64,000 nucleotides of DNA, from NCBI GenBank assembly GCA_009746045.1, contig RPFO01000041.1, positions 3,813,954-3,877,953 on the forward strand. The letters are read 5' to 3'. The translations under genes and the position numbers were made by a program. The notes under the pieces are model-generated. The model made no database searches. It saw only the letters and a list, made by a program, of their open reading frames with translations, and was not told the DNA's origin. This DNA is from Mesostigma viride (Eukaryota > Streptophyta > Mesostigmatophyceae > Mesostigmatales > Mesostigmataceae). Positions 1-11,020 of the stretch are shown here, piece by piece. Within the stretch, counting starts at the first letter, position 1. Each line of letters opens with the position of its first letter.

Positions 1-72
1 TATGCTAGGATGAGCACACTATGTGAATGTGCAGGGCCAGCCCACAGCAGCTGTGCCCCTGCTCTACCCCTT
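1..72 (-). repeat. B2 repeat of left DIRS copy (partial)
   Basis: Matches the B1 segment at about 427-499 and the B repeats of the right copy in inverse orientation. Only the inner part of B2 is inside the window. Confidence 0.85.
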
Positions 73-93
73 TTGCCAGGGTGGGCGGGTGGG

Positions 94-302
94 AGGCAAA
101 AGAAAACAACCTGCTTCCCTAGAATGGAAGCCCACCCTTTATAGCAACCACCTCTCCAGCCAACCCCTACCTGGGTGGCTGGGGTACGGGTGCCAGCACA
201 AAAAATATTTTTTCTAAAATTATTTTTTTCTTTTGGTGCTATACGGCGTTGCATTCTCCGCTCAGCAGGTTAGTCATAGATAAAATGAGCATAGCTCACC
301 AA
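94..302 (-). repeat. A2 repeat of left DIRS copy
   Basis: Internal copy of the A repeat, matching A1 at 4989-5196. It is joined to B1 through an ATGGAT core (ATCCAT at 303-308 on the plus strand), the presumed circle-junction sequence. Confidence 0.85.
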
Positions 303-308
303 ATCCAT

Positions 309-499
309 TTCTGGCCTTGCCTTGCTTTGCATGCATCACCACAAAACATCAAATTTATTACAATATGTGTGCTAGCTCTATACGGTGGAATAACACAGAC
401 ATGTCTACCAGATGGCAACACGGCCATCTGTATGCTAGGGTGAGCACACTATGTGAATGTGCAGGGCCAGCCCACAGCAGCTGTGCCCCTGCTCTACCC
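309..499 (-). repeat. B1 repeat of left DIRS copy
   Basis: First B repeat after pol on the minus strand. It carries AATAAA-like sense sequence and the same GTAGAGCAGGGGCACAGC start seen in the right copy. Confidence 0.82.
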
Positions 500-694
500 A
501 CATCTCCTTACATGGCTAACAGCCGAAAATACGTAGGACATGCAAAAAAGAAAACTTAAACTACCTAGCTATGGGGGTACTTTGTCCCAACCCAGGTTCA
601 CCCTCGGGTTAGTTAAACCATTTCCCCCCTGACCTCCCACACAAGGGTGAGGTCAGTTGATAGCTAAAAGACGAGAGGTAAAAACAGGAGGACG

Positions 695-3621
695 TCAAAA
701 CTCGACGCCACCGAAGTGGCGCCGGAAAGCCGCTGGGTCAAAACCCAGGGCCTGAGCCCAGAGGGCGGGTGGGATGTCGCGCCCCAGGAGGCTGCGGTGG
801 AGGCCAATGTAGCGCGTGACCGAGAGGGCCGAAGCCCACCGGCCGCGCAGCTGGATGGCCTCCGGCGACTCGCCAGCGATGGCGTCGTGCGTCGCCCCCC
901 CATGCCGGAGGCTGTGAAAAGAAAACATCCCTGGGATGCTCATGCGGGCCTGCACAGCCTCCCACTGCTGCCTAGCCTGGCTGTACGTTAAGCCTCGAAA
1001 GAGGAGTGCATCCGGGGGCTGGCCAGCCGTCAGACGTCGCAGGAGCCACAAAGAAAGTGGATCCCGGACGAGGACGTGCTGGGCCGCCCCCTGCGCAGTT
1101 TTGGGGTTGCGCAGCACAAGGGCACCGACCATGGGCCCTGGCTCGAGAAGGGGGTGGCCGGGATGAGCCACATCCCGAACCCGCAGCCCTAGCGCCTCGC
1201 TAATGCGTAAATACTGCTGGAAAGCAATAATAATCAACGCACTCAAATGCACCTGTCGACGTGAAACTAGCAACAGGGCAGTGAAATAGCAAAGGCGCCA
1301 GGGCATAGGCGGAGGGCTGACAGCCGGAACAAGCCGCTGCCAACCTGCTAGCAGGCGGTCCGCCAGTACCCAATTCCGAACAATGTCGGGGTAGTACAGG
1401 TGCAGACAGGCCTTGGCATGCTGGCATAAGGTACGCCCCCGCCCGCCTCTGGCATGGTAGACAGCAGAAATCCACTCACAGAAAATGGCTTCGGCGTCAG
1501 CTGGGTCGACAGGGCCAGGTGGCGCCCACGCCACGTAGACAGCCGCCGCACGTCGGTACGCTGGCAAGGTAGACACAGGGTTGACTGTGCCCTCCAAAAG
1601 TGCCAAGTCCCGAGGGCGTCGCGCCCCCTCAGGCCCAGGGTTGGGATGCACGTCACCACACCGGGTCAAGTCAGGAACCCAAGCGCCACGCCGACTGGCC
1701 TTGTCAGCTGGGTTGTGGTCGGTAGCCACCCAGACCCAGTGGCTCTGCATGTCGCCAGCCAGTGACAGAGCGCAGTAGCGTCGAACCAGCTGGTTGAGAC
1801 GGTAGGAAGACGACCGCCCTCTGACAAACGCCCCCACCACAGCACTGGAGTCTACGAGCCGGACGACTCGCTTACCCCGACACGCCTTGGTCCGGCACGA
1901 CCACTCGACCCCCTGTGTCGCAGCAATCGCCTCCTTGACGTTGATGTGGTTAGGCTGCCCCCGCCACCGGTAGGACAGTGCCGTACGCCAGTGGCCACTA
2001 TCCAGCAGGCTGTAGTCCCCCTCCTCCATGCGCTCCAGGTCCCAGTCCTCCCCAGACGTTAAAGCTGTCGTCCGCCACCCCCGCGCTTCGCGCCGGGTCG
2101 CCAGCCGGGCACAATCGGCCCCAGGCAGGTCCCTGTAGACCACCCCACCGCCGGAGCCGCTCGCATCACTTGCGACGACCCGGTCAGAAAGGGGCCGGGC
2201 CCTGGCCGCCCTCAAAAAGGGGGCCAGGTCGATCGCCGCCTGAAGCTCCTGGCGGGCCCCCGCAGGGAGGCGCCAGCGGCGCCCAGGCAGGGAGGCATTC
2301 ATGGCTGCTAGCAGCCGGTACGTCTCAGACCACACCGAAAGCATGGGGCGGCACAGCAGATGCATCCACACCCACTTCCCAAGCACAGAACTAAGTTCGC
2401 GGTAGTATGTAAACCCGCGATCTAAGATTCTATGAGTAGCGCGATAACTGCCACCACACGCTCAGGAACAGGCACCACGTCACCATCCTTTGGTGAATGA
2501 CCCCACCGCCTGCACACCAGTCTGCTCTGCTGTCGCCCGTACCACCTTGTCAGACTTCTGCACCAGCCCAACAGCGGCGTAGGCAGCCTGAACACGATCT
2601 AGCTGCTGATTCACCCCATCCACCGACGCACAGTGGGTGAAATGGAGGTCATCGATCGTCACAGCATGCATACCTTCCAGATCCTGCCGAGATTCGAAGC
2701 ACGGCGAGGGCGCCAAGGGCGCAGCAGGGTCCTCCTCCAGCCTCAGCCGGACGGTCTCCCCCGCCTCGTTGGCCTCCGCCACCAGGATCAGCGCGGACAT
2801 GTTGATGCTCAGCCCACGACTAGCCTCCAACGGCGGCTTGGGGCCACAGCGGTACAACACAGACTGATGCACACACTGGGCCACGCGACGGCCAGCTTGT
2901 TGCCCATTGGCCAGCACAACATCCACGGCCACACCTTCCGACGAGCCCCACTCAGGCCCACCAGATCCGACCACACCGGCATCCACGCACAGTACCGCCG
3001 CATCCAAACTGGCAGGCGGAGTCTGTTGTAGTACGAATCCAAATCTGATACGCCCCCAAAAACATCCTCCCCAGCGCGCGTGGGCAAATCGCAAATCACG
3101 CCAAGGTGTGGTAAAAAAGCGGGCATAGGATCTGGTAGTGGCATGTTGCCACGCCGGTTGTCCACAATCAGCCGTATACGGCCGTCGGGCTTTCCGACCC
3201 CAAAAGTACCGTTCACCATAGGCGGCTCCTCCTCAAAAAATCCACCCAAAATCCCCCTCTCCACACACACCGTGCAAACCCGCGCGAACTCCTCCATGCT
3301 ACACCCCCGCGAGATCCGCATCGACTTCTGCAAGATCCGCTCTGCTGGGCTCAGCGTCCGTACCATCCTACTCTCATCATTCAAAATTGCTCCCCAAGAG
3401 GGGGGTAGTAAGTTCAGCACATCCACTTGGCCACCTTCCCCCGGACCAGGCAAAGCCAAGCGTGCGGCCACTAACGGTTCGTAAGGGGCTCCTTCAGCAT
3501 ATTCACCCCCATCCACTACAGATCCTGCCATTGCCGCTACGGAACCACCGTTCCGGCGGACAAAGGACCTGCAAGCATCATCGATCCCATCTAGGGCCGC
3601 CTGCTGCAGAGGCCCGGGCAC
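695..3621 (-). pseudogene. DIRS pol (RT-RNase H-tyrosine recombinase), frameshifted, left copy
   Basis: Encodes the replication and integration enzymes of the DIRS element. Reading down the minus strand, the RT has the ..SDLDSYYNRLRLP.. fingers/palm segment, then TIDDLH as its metal-binding aspartate motif, followed by RNase H with VVASDASGSGGG. The C-terminal tyrosine recombinase shows the full catalytic set: Arg in LRISEALGLR, the HSLRHGG box (H-x-x-R-H) and the Tyr in VTRYIGLH. The last 563 residues (695-2386) are open in one frame, so RNase H and recombinase are intact here. Upstream, comparison with the right copy shows a lost C near 2885 and two further indels at about 2480-2520 that break the RT. 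No ATG opens the frame; the first in-frame Met lies about 30 codons in, so readthrough or reinitiation after ORF1 is possible. Confidence 0.86.
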
Positions 3622-3817
3622 ACGGGCTGAATCTACAGCAGGCGGGTCTCGCCCCCCCCCCCCATCCAGTTTAACGCCCTAACCGTCTGACAGGCTAGTG
3701 TGCGAGCATTAAAAGCCCGACTCATCCTATCGCGCCTACGGCCTGAGCGTACCTGCTGCCACCAGTCACGAGGTGGCAGGGGTGCTGGAAGAGGTAGTGG
3801 AAGAAGGCACCGCTCCC

Positions 3818-4920
3818 TCACTTGTTGTTGTTGGACGGGCCGCCCTGCCCCTTCTTGCCGGGACCCTGCTCCAGCTTGTGCTGCAGCTTCCCCATGCTCA
3901 TCGCCGCCCGCACCGCCGGAGACGCCAGCATTGCTCCACCCTCCTGGAATGGCAGCATTGCCGACGGCGTCCCCTTCCACCCGTCGACCCCACATCCACC
4001 AGCTGGCATGCCGTGATCAGCTTTGCCAGGTACTCGGCTGCTGCCAGCTCCAGAATTACTTCGGAGCGTGGCGTGGCCCAGTAGCCAAATTCTGTCACCA
4101 TCGTGTCCAGAATTCCTGCCATCTGCAGGAGCAGCATCCGCCTCTCCCCGCTGGCTGAGCTGCCGTGCATCGTCAGCATTAACGATGCACGGATGGACTT
4201 CCCCCCCACGCTCTCCGCGTAGTCCAGCATTCCCGGCAGCACCGCCTCCAGCATGTTGCTCACCAGCACCGGCACTGCATGCCCACTCAGCGCCACCCCC
4301 TTCGTGCGCGCCAGCCTGCCAGCAGTCGTCGCTGCGGCTGGGCTTGCAGCTGCTGGAGTCTTTGCCTGGTCCAGCAGCTTCGACATAGCCGATATTAGGT
4401 CGCCAATATCTCCGCCAGTGCGGGCGTTGCCCGGCCGGGATGGAAGCCCTCCAGCTGGCGTTGCATAGCCCGTCTCGGTCCCCAGCAGCCGACCTAGGTT
4501 TCGGTCCAGGTCCGCCACAGCCTGGTCGATCGCCCCAGGAGCGCCATCGTCCTCCCCAGCGCCCGCTCCACCATGCCCCGCCCCTCCGCTTCCACCTGCC
4601 GAAGGGGGAACACCCCCCGTTCCCACCGCACCTGCTGACACTGGTGGGTCCGGCTCTGCAATAGCCTCCCCCAGTTGCGCTGCTAGCACATCGGCCAGGG
4701 CCTCCTCCCCATCCCAGTCGCTGACAAACCCCCGTTCCTCCAGGACGTCCATGACGTTCTTGGCACGCCCCGGAGTGAGCTTCTGGATCCGCTCTAGCCA
4801 GTTCCCCTCCCCTAGGATCTTCTGAACCGCAGTGGCGGCCTCCTTTGGGGTGCATCCCTCCTTGGCTGCTTGCTTGAGTTTCGCTAGGAAATTCCGGTCT
4901 GGGGCTGTCACTGTGGACAT
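3818..4920 (-). pseudogene. DIRS ORF1 (gag-like), frameshifted, left copy
   Basis: Probable capsid-like protein of the DIRS element. It starts MSTVTAPDRNFLAKLKQ and is nearly the same as the 368-residue protein at 6171-7277. A G run near 3985 is one base short, so the native C-terminus (ending GPSNNNK) lies in another frame and the actual frame ends at 3898 after 340 residues. The middle is rich in Gly, Ala and Pro. No zinc knuckle is visible. The gag assignment rests on position before pol, not on a recognised domain. Confidence 0.7.
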
Positions 4921-4988
4921 GGTAGGTTATACTGCTTGATGTGTTATCTTGCGTTTTGTTTTTTGTGTTGTGGTCACGTGAGGTTCTC

Positions 4989-5196
4989 AGGCAAAAGAAA
5001 ACAACCTGCTTCCCTAGAATGGAAGCCCACCCTTTATAGCAACCACCTCTCCAGCCAACCCCTACCTGGGTGGCTGGGGTACGGGTGCCAGCACAAAAAA
5101 TATTTTTTCTAAAATTATTTTTTCTTTTGGTGCTATACGGCGTTGCATTCTCCGCTCAGCAGGTTAGTCATAGATAAAATGAGCATAGCTCACCAA
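4989..5196 (-). repeat. A1 terminal repeat and promoter region, left DIRS copy
   Basis: The 5' terminal A repeat in inverse orientation, directly abutting GGAT repeats at 5197. It holds a CTATAAAG box (plus strand 5032-5039) about 110 bases before the ORF1 start. Confidence 0.83.
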
Positions 5197-5897
5197 ATGG
5201 ATGGATGGATGGATGGATGGATGGATGGATGGATGGATGGATGGATGGATGGATGGATGGATGGATGGATGGATGGATGGATGGATGGATGGATGGATGG
5301 ATGGATGGATGGATGGATGGATGGATGGATGGATGGATGGATGGATGGATGGATGGATGGATGGATGGATGGATGGATGGATGGATGGATGGATGGATGG
5401 ATGGATGGATGGATGGATGGATGGATGGATGGATGGATGGATGGATGGATGGATATGGATATGGATATGGATATGGATATGGATATGGATATGGATGGAT
5501 GGATGGATGGATGGATGGATGGATGGATGGATGGATGGATGATCGATGGATGGATGGATGGATGGATGGATGGATGGATGGATGGATGGATGGATGGATG
5601 GATGGATGGATGGATGGATGGATGGATGGATGGATGGATGGATGGATGGATGGATGGATGGATGGATGGATGGATGGATGGATGGATGGATGGATGGATG
5701 GATGGATGGATGGATGGATGGATGGATGGATGGATGGATGGATGGATGGATGGATGGATGGATGGATGGATGGATGGATGGATGGATGGATGGATGGATG
5801 GATGGATGGATGGATATGGATATGGATATGGATATGGATATGGATATGGATATGGATATGGATATGGATGGATGGTTGGATGGATGGATGGATGGAT
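5197..5897. repeat. GGAT microsatellite with GGATAT blocks, between the two DIRS copies
   Basis: About 700 bases of (GGAT)n. Two homogeneous blocks of the 6-base variant GGATAT lie at about 5452-5493 and 5813-5868, and a single GATC irregularity sits near 5541. Long Trp-Met-Asp-Gly or His-Pro-Ser-Ile reading frames here are artefacts of the repeat. Confidence 0.98.
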
Positions 5898-6102
5898 TTG
5901 GTGAGCTATGCTCATTTTATCTATGACTAACCTGCTGAGCGGAGAATGCAACGCCGTATAGCACCAAAAGAAAAAATAATTTTAGAAAAATATTTTTGTG
6001 CTGGCACCCGTACCCCAGCCACCCAGGTAGGGGTTGGCTGGAGAGGTGGTTGCTATAAAAGGTGGGCTTCCATTCTAGGGAAGCAGGTTGTTTCTTTTGC
6101 CT
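5898..6102 (+). repeat. A1 repeat, right DIRS copy
   Basis: Starts TTGGTGAGCTATGCTC right after GGAT and ends in TCTTTTGCCT. The same segment recurs at 15467-15671. Confidence 0.92.
6054..6061 (+). promoter_or_regulatory. TATA box in A1 repeat
   Basis: TATAAAAG lies 117 bases before the ORF1 ATG and inside the terminal repeat, as expected for a retroelement promoter. The A2 copy carries the same box near 15623, within the 3' block. Confidence 0.6.
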
Positions 6103-6170
6103 GAGAACCTCACGTGACCACAACACAAAAAACAAAACGCAAGATAACACATCAAGCAGTATAACCTACC

Positions 6171-7277
6171 ATGACCACAGTGACAGCCCCACCAGACCGG
6201 AATTTCCTAGCGAAACTCAAGCAAGCAGCCAAGGAGGGATGCACCCCAAAGGAGGCCGCCACTGCGGTCCAGAAGATCCTAGGGGAGGGGAACTGGCTAG
6301 AGCGGATCCAGAAGCTCACTCCGGGGCGTGCCAAGAACGTCATGGACGTCCTGGAGGAAAGGGGGTTTGTCAGCGACTGGGATGGGGAGGAGGCCCTGGC
6401 GGATGTGCTAGCAGCGCAACTGGGGGAGGCTATTGCAGAGCCGGACCCACCAGTGTCAGCAGGTGCGGTGGGAATGGGGGGTGTTCCCCCTTCGGCAGGT
6501 GGAAGCGGAGGGGCGGGGCATGGTGGAGCGGGCGCTGGGGAGGACGATGGCGCTCCTGGGGCGATCGACCAAGCTGTGGCGGACCTGGACCGAAACATAG
6601 GTCGCCTGCTGGGGACCGAGACGGGCTATGCAACGCCAGCAGGAGGGCTTCCATCCCGGCCGGGCAACGCCCGCACTGGCGGCGATATTGGCGACCTAAT
6701 ATCGGCCATGTCGAAGCTGCTGGACCAGGCAAAGTCTCCAGCAGCTGCAAGCCCAGCCGCAGCGACGACTGCTGGCAGGCTGGCGCGCACGAAGGGGGTG
6801 GCGCTGAGTGGGCATGCAGTGCCGGTCCTGGTGAGCAACATGCTGGAGGCGGTGCTGCCCGGGATGCTGGACTATGCGGAGAGCGTGGGGGGGAAGTCCA
6901 TCCGTGCATCGTTAATGCTGACGATGCACGGCAGCTCAGCCAGCGGGGAGAGGCGGATGCTGCTCCTGCAGATGGCAGGAATTCTGGACACGATGGTGAC
7001 GGAATTTGGCTACTGGGCCACGCCACGCTCCGAAGTAATTCTGGAGCTGGCAGCAGCCGAGTACCTGGCAAAGCTGATCACGGCATGCCAGCTGGTGGAT
7101 GTGGGGTCGACGGGGTGGAAGGGGACTCCGTCGGCAATGCTGCCATTCCAGGAGGGTGGAGCAATGCTGGCGTCTCCGGCGGTGCGGGCGGCGATGAGCA
7201 TGGGGAAGCTGCAGCACAAGCTGGAGCAGGGTCCCGGCAAGAAGGGGCAGGGCGGCCCGTCCAACAACAACAAGTGA
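6171..7277 (+). CDS. DIRS ORF1, gag-like protein (368 aa)
   Basis: First ORF of the right DIRS copy, starting at the ATG 69 bases after A1 and ending with GPSNNNK. Residues 1-90 are charged and probably helical, 90-210 are Gly/Ala/Pro-rich linker, and 210-340 contain a more ordered block with ASGERRMLLLQMAGILDTMV. The tail is lysine-rich (KLEQGPGKKGQGG), which would suit nucleic-acid binding. I see no CCHC knuckle. Its role as capsid protein is inferred from position upstream of pol. Unlike the left copy, this frame is intact. Confidence 0.78.
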   Translation: MTTVTAPPDRNFLAKLKQAAKEGCTPKEAATAVQKILGEGNWLERIQKLTPGRAKNVMDVLEERGFVSDWDGEEALADVLAAQLGEAIAEPDPPVSAGAVGMGGVPPSAGGSGGAGHGGAGAGEDDGAPGAIDQAVADLDRNIGRLLGTETGYATPAGGLPSRPGNARTGGDIGDLISAMSKLLDQAKSPAAASPAAATTAGRLARTKGVALSGHAVPVLVSNMLEAVLPGMLDYAESVGGKSIRASLMLTMHGSSASGERRMLLLQMAGILDTMVTEFGYWATPRSEVILELAAAEYLAKLITACQLVDVGSTGWKGTPSAMLPFQEGGAMLASPAVRAAMSMGKLQHKLEQGPGKKGQGGPSNNNK

Positions 7278-7472
7278 GGGAGCGGTGCCTTCTTCCACTA
7301 CCTCTTCCAGCACCCCTGCCACCTCGTGACTGGTGGCAGAAGGTACGCTCAGGCCGTAGGCGCGATAGGATGAGTCGGGCTTTTAATGCTCGCACACTAG
7401 CCTGTCAGACGGTTAGGGTGTTAAACTGGATGGGGGGGGGGGCGAGACCCGCCTGCTGTAGATTCAGCCCGT

Positions 7473-8832
7473 GTGCCCGGGCCTCTGCAGCAGGCGGCCC
7501 TAGATGGGATCGATGATGCTTGCAGGTCCTTTGTCCGCCGGAACGGTGGTTCCGTAGCGGCAATGGCAGGATCTGTAGTGGATGGGGGTGAATATGCTGA
7601 AGGAGCCCCTTACGAACCGTTAGTGGCCGCACGCTTGGCCTTGCCTGGTCCGGGGGAAGGTGGCCAAGTGGATGTGCTGAACTTACTACCCCCCTCTTGG
7701 GGAGCAATTTTGAATGATGAGAGTAGGATGGTACGGACGCTGAGCCCAGCAGAGCGGATCTTGCAGAAGTCGATGCGGATCTCGCGGGGGTGTAGCCTGG
7801 AGGAGTTCGCGCGGGTTTGCACGGTGTGTGTGGAGAGGGGGATTTTGGGTGGATTTTTTGAGGAGGAGCCGCCTATGGTGAACGGTACTTTTGGGGTCGG
7901 AAAGCCCGACGGCCGTATACGGCTGATTGTGGACAACCGGCGTGGCAACATGCCACTACCAGATCCTATGCCCGCTTTTTTACCACACCTTGGCGTGATT
8001 TGCGAGTTGCCCACGCGCGCTGGGGAGGATGTTTTTGGGGGCGTATCAGATTTGGATTCGTACTACAACAGACTCCGCCTGCCAGTTTGGATGCGGCGGT
8101 ACTGTGCGTGGATGCCGGTGTGGTCGGATCTGGTGGGCCTGAGTGGGGCTCGTCGGAAGGTGTGGCCGTGGATGTTGTGCTGGCCAATGGGCAACAAGCT
8201 GGCCGTCGCCGTGGCCCAGTGTGTGCATCAGTCTGTGTTGTACCGCTGTGGCCCCAAGCCGCCGTTGGAGGCTAGTCGTGGGCTGAGCATCAACATGTCC
8301 GCGCTGATCCTGGTGGCGGAGGCCAACGAGGCGGGGGAAACCGTCCGGCTGAGGCTGGAGGAGGACCCTGCTGCGCCCTTGGGGCCCTCGCCGTGCTTCG
8401 AATCTGGGCAGGATCTGGAAGGTATGCATGCTGTGACGATCGATGACCTCCATTTCACCCACTGTGCTTCGGTGGATGGGGTGAATCAGCAGCTAGATCG
8501 TGTTCAGGCTGCCTACGCCGCTGTTGGGCTGGTGCAGAAGTCTGACAAGGTGGTACGGGCGACAGCAGAGCAGACTGGTGTGCAGGCGGTGGGTGTCATT
8601 CACCAAAGAGATGGTGACGTGGTGCCTGTTCCTGAGCGTGTGGTGGCAGTTATCGCTGCTACTCATAGAATCTTAGATCGCGGGTTTACATACTACCGCG
8701 AACTTAGTTCTGTGCTTGGGAAGTGGGTGTGGATGCATCTGCTGTGCCGCCCCATGCTTTCGCGGTGTGGTCTGAGACGTACCGGCTGCTAGCAGCCATG
8801 AATGCCTCCCTGCCTGGGCGCCGCTGGCGCCT
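7473..8832 (+). pseudogene. DIRS pol 5' part (reverse transcriptase), right copy
   Basis: RT portion of pol. It carries FGGVSDLDSYYNRLRLP (first catalytic aspartate region) and TIDDLHFTH (the paired aspartates, near 8437). The frame is open from 7473 to about 8761, where two extra bases (TTTCGCGG versus TTTCGG in the left copy) shift it. The correct frame then resumes until the CACTA element at 8833. The nominal start codon at 7473 is GTG; a G-homopolymer upstream near 7430 differs between the copies and could govern translation coupling with ORF1. Confidence 0.85.
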
Positions 8833-8849
8833 CACTAGGAACTCAATTT

Positions 8850-9180
8850 CTGAGAAAATTCTCAAAACCCTCAATTTTCTCACCTTTTGTGAGAATTTTT
8901 TGAGAAAATTGAGAAAAATCTCAATTTTTTTCCGCAAACGCTAGGCAAAAAATCTCACCAGGGTGAGATTTTGGTGAGAAAAAGGGCGTTTTGGTGAGAT
9001 TGGGGTGAGAAAAAACCCTAAAGTGAGAAAAAAGGTGAGAATGGGTGAGAAAAAGGCAGAAAGATTGAGAAAATTGAGAAGTTTCTCACCAACACGAGAA
9101 AAATCACTAACACGAGAAAAATCACAAGTCAACGTGGTGAGAAATTTCTCACCAAGAGTGTAACACGAGAAAAATCATTA
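8850..9180. repeat. Left subterminal repeat array of CACTA element 1
   Basis: Many imperfect TGAGAAAA / GTGAGAAA units in both orientations, AT-rich. Arrays of this kind are typical transposase-binding regions in CACTA elements. Confidence 0.85.
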
Positions 9181-10770
9181 GCTTTATTTCATGAAGTCCT
9201 TAACGTGAAAAAAAACTCAACCACTTTGATATGCATTATAGGGTGCACCACAAAGGTGCAATATAGGGTTCATACAATACACAGGCCTTGTTAAACACAG
9301 CTTAACAGGCCATCATTCCAAACGAGTTGTTTTTTATTAGAAATATACGATTACAATCAAGATTTAGCCCCACGTGGGTTATCTCATCAAAATGTTTACA
9401 TCATTGTGAACAAAGGCGGCAAAAAGCTAGGCCTGTCATATTTTCTGCAGATGCTGCGACTATGACCATCTAATAATAACAGGCCCAATCTATATGCTTC
9501 TTCATCACGATTCATGCTTCTTTGGACAGAGCCACAGGGCTGCCAGCCGTTCTCTATGGTCCTGCAGGCACACAGAGCACCGCAATTGAAGAGGACACCG
9601 GTACAGCAAGGCAGGGGGCGGACCAGTCAGGCGGCAGATCGTTGTTGCCCAGCAAAACATCCTATGGTGAAGTAGGTTATGCCTCAACCCCGCTAGATTG
9701 TCGGCAGTCACTCAAGCAGGCATACAGAACGGTATAATATAGCCGGTCCAGTTAGTAGCCTGTGTAGCTGAATGAACAAAAGCGAAAGCATGCCAGTGAG
9801 GGCAACTGCAAATAAGGAAAACATTACCTTGCAAAAACTGCTACTCTGATTGCTAACAAATAAAGGTATGGTTTGCAAAGGTGCCGCGCATTGGACGTTG
9901 ACAGCAAATGAATCGGAAGAGAAGGATTGAAAGCAATGGTTACCGACAGATTCACAAATACGAATTGAAACAACTAAAAAAGCGATTGCTCACCAAAAAC
10001 TTTCACCGCGCTTCTATAGCCTTCGATGCCAACGACGTTCCTCGTCCCGTCTCTGCGATAGGGCCGCATGCTCCTCGGTCGCCGCATTGTCTTTAGAAAT
10101 GCACACGAAGAAAAAAATCGACGTACAAACCACAATACACAGCATACAAAAGAAACAAGCAGTGATTTGCATGGTGGTCAACACCATAACAAGAAATCGT
10201 TCGGAAGACACCCTCTCAACGGCAGGTCCCCAACGACCAGTAAATTACAGAAGCATGACGAATACACTGGGCCAGACATTCCACCATATGAGGAAGAACG
10301 TGCTCACCTTATGAGTTAAGAAAGCATGCAGGTCTGGAAGTTCGGTAGTGTATTTACCGTATCTTTCATCTCTACCGAATATGACTTCAATGCTTCTAAA
10401 CGATGCCATTCATGTCTCGTCCTCAATTTAAATCCTCTGTTCGACCTGAAAACTTCGATGGGTACTGCACGCACATAATCCAGTCAATCTACATGCCTTT
10501 TCAGCGCTTCATCAATCTAGATATATAAGGTTGCAAGGTTGCATTATTGCTATAGACATCTTGCAGTCCCGTGATCGCGCCGATCGCCGACCTAGCTTCC
10601 CTGGCCCTTGCTTTGAATGTAGGAAGGACTCACACTGGGGAAACGATGCCTTCATCATCTTGTCGAGTCGCACCACATGAATGCAACGGTCACACGGCTC
10701 GCAACTCGGAAGGTCAAGCTTTGCAATGCCGGGCTCCTGAAATGAAGTTACGGTTACGCCGCTCAGTCTC
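9181..10770. other. Interior of CACTA element 1, no gene recognised
   Basis: Unique-looking, moderately AT-rich sequence. The short frames show no family resemblance. Confidence 0.6.
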
Positions 10771-11020
10771 CGGCAGCGATGTGTACAGCGTGTACATTTA
10801 CCTTAGTATCAAGTCATAATGGCAAGCCATATGTCCATTCGTTTGAATTTTGCTGACGATGTACGGATTAGAATCACGTACCCAGGATTTTTCTCTGGCA
10901 GGGATGTGCAGAGCGTGTACATTTACCTTAGTATCAAGTCATAATGGCAAGCCATATGTCCATTCGTTTGAATTATGCTGACGATGTACGGATTAGAATC
11001 ACGATCCCAGGATTTTATTA
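10771..11020. repeat. Tandem duplication, 125-bp period
   Basis: Two adjacent copies of a unit containing AGCGTGTACATTTACC and GCAAGCCATATGTCC, at 10788 and 10913, with a few differences. It lies inside CACTA element 1. Confidence 0.85.

Larger units (their letters stand above)
1..5196 (-). mobile_element. DIRS-like YR retrotransposon, left copy (runs off window)
   Basis: A DIRS-group retrotransposon read on the minus strand. Its 5' repeat A1 abuts the GGAT microsatellite at 5196, followed by ORF1 (gag-like), pol (reverse transcriptase, RNase H, tyrosine recombinase), then the 3' block B1-A2-B2. B2 is cut by the window edge. It is a near mirror image of the plus-strand copy at 5898-15893, which allows frameshifts to be located by comparison. 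ORF1 has lost one G in a G run near 3985, and pol carries single-base indels near 2885 and between about 2480 and 2520, so this copy cannot make full proteins. It lacks the CACTA insertion present in its sister. The split direct repeats place it with PAT/Kangaroo-type DIRS elements rather than the inverted-repeat DIRS-1 type. Confidence 0.88.

Noticed and set aside
5197-5897. CRISPR-like array
   Set aside because: Pure short-unit microsatellite with no spacers; the genome is eukaryotic (spliced RPS23).
5143-5951. Long Trp-Met-Asp-Gly and His-Pro-Ser-Ile reading frames over GGAT tracts (also at 15.9, 18.3, 21.0, 35.6, 39.5 and 42.0 kb)
   Set aside because: A 4-base repeat without stop codons is open in several frames on both strands; no codon structure or start context supports a protein.
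6062-7516. 484-codon plus-strand frame overlapping DIRS ORF1
   Set aside because: Same sequence as ORF1 in a shifted frame, rich in Gly/Arg/Trp; the ORF1 frame has the proper start and is the one conserved in both copies' N-termini.
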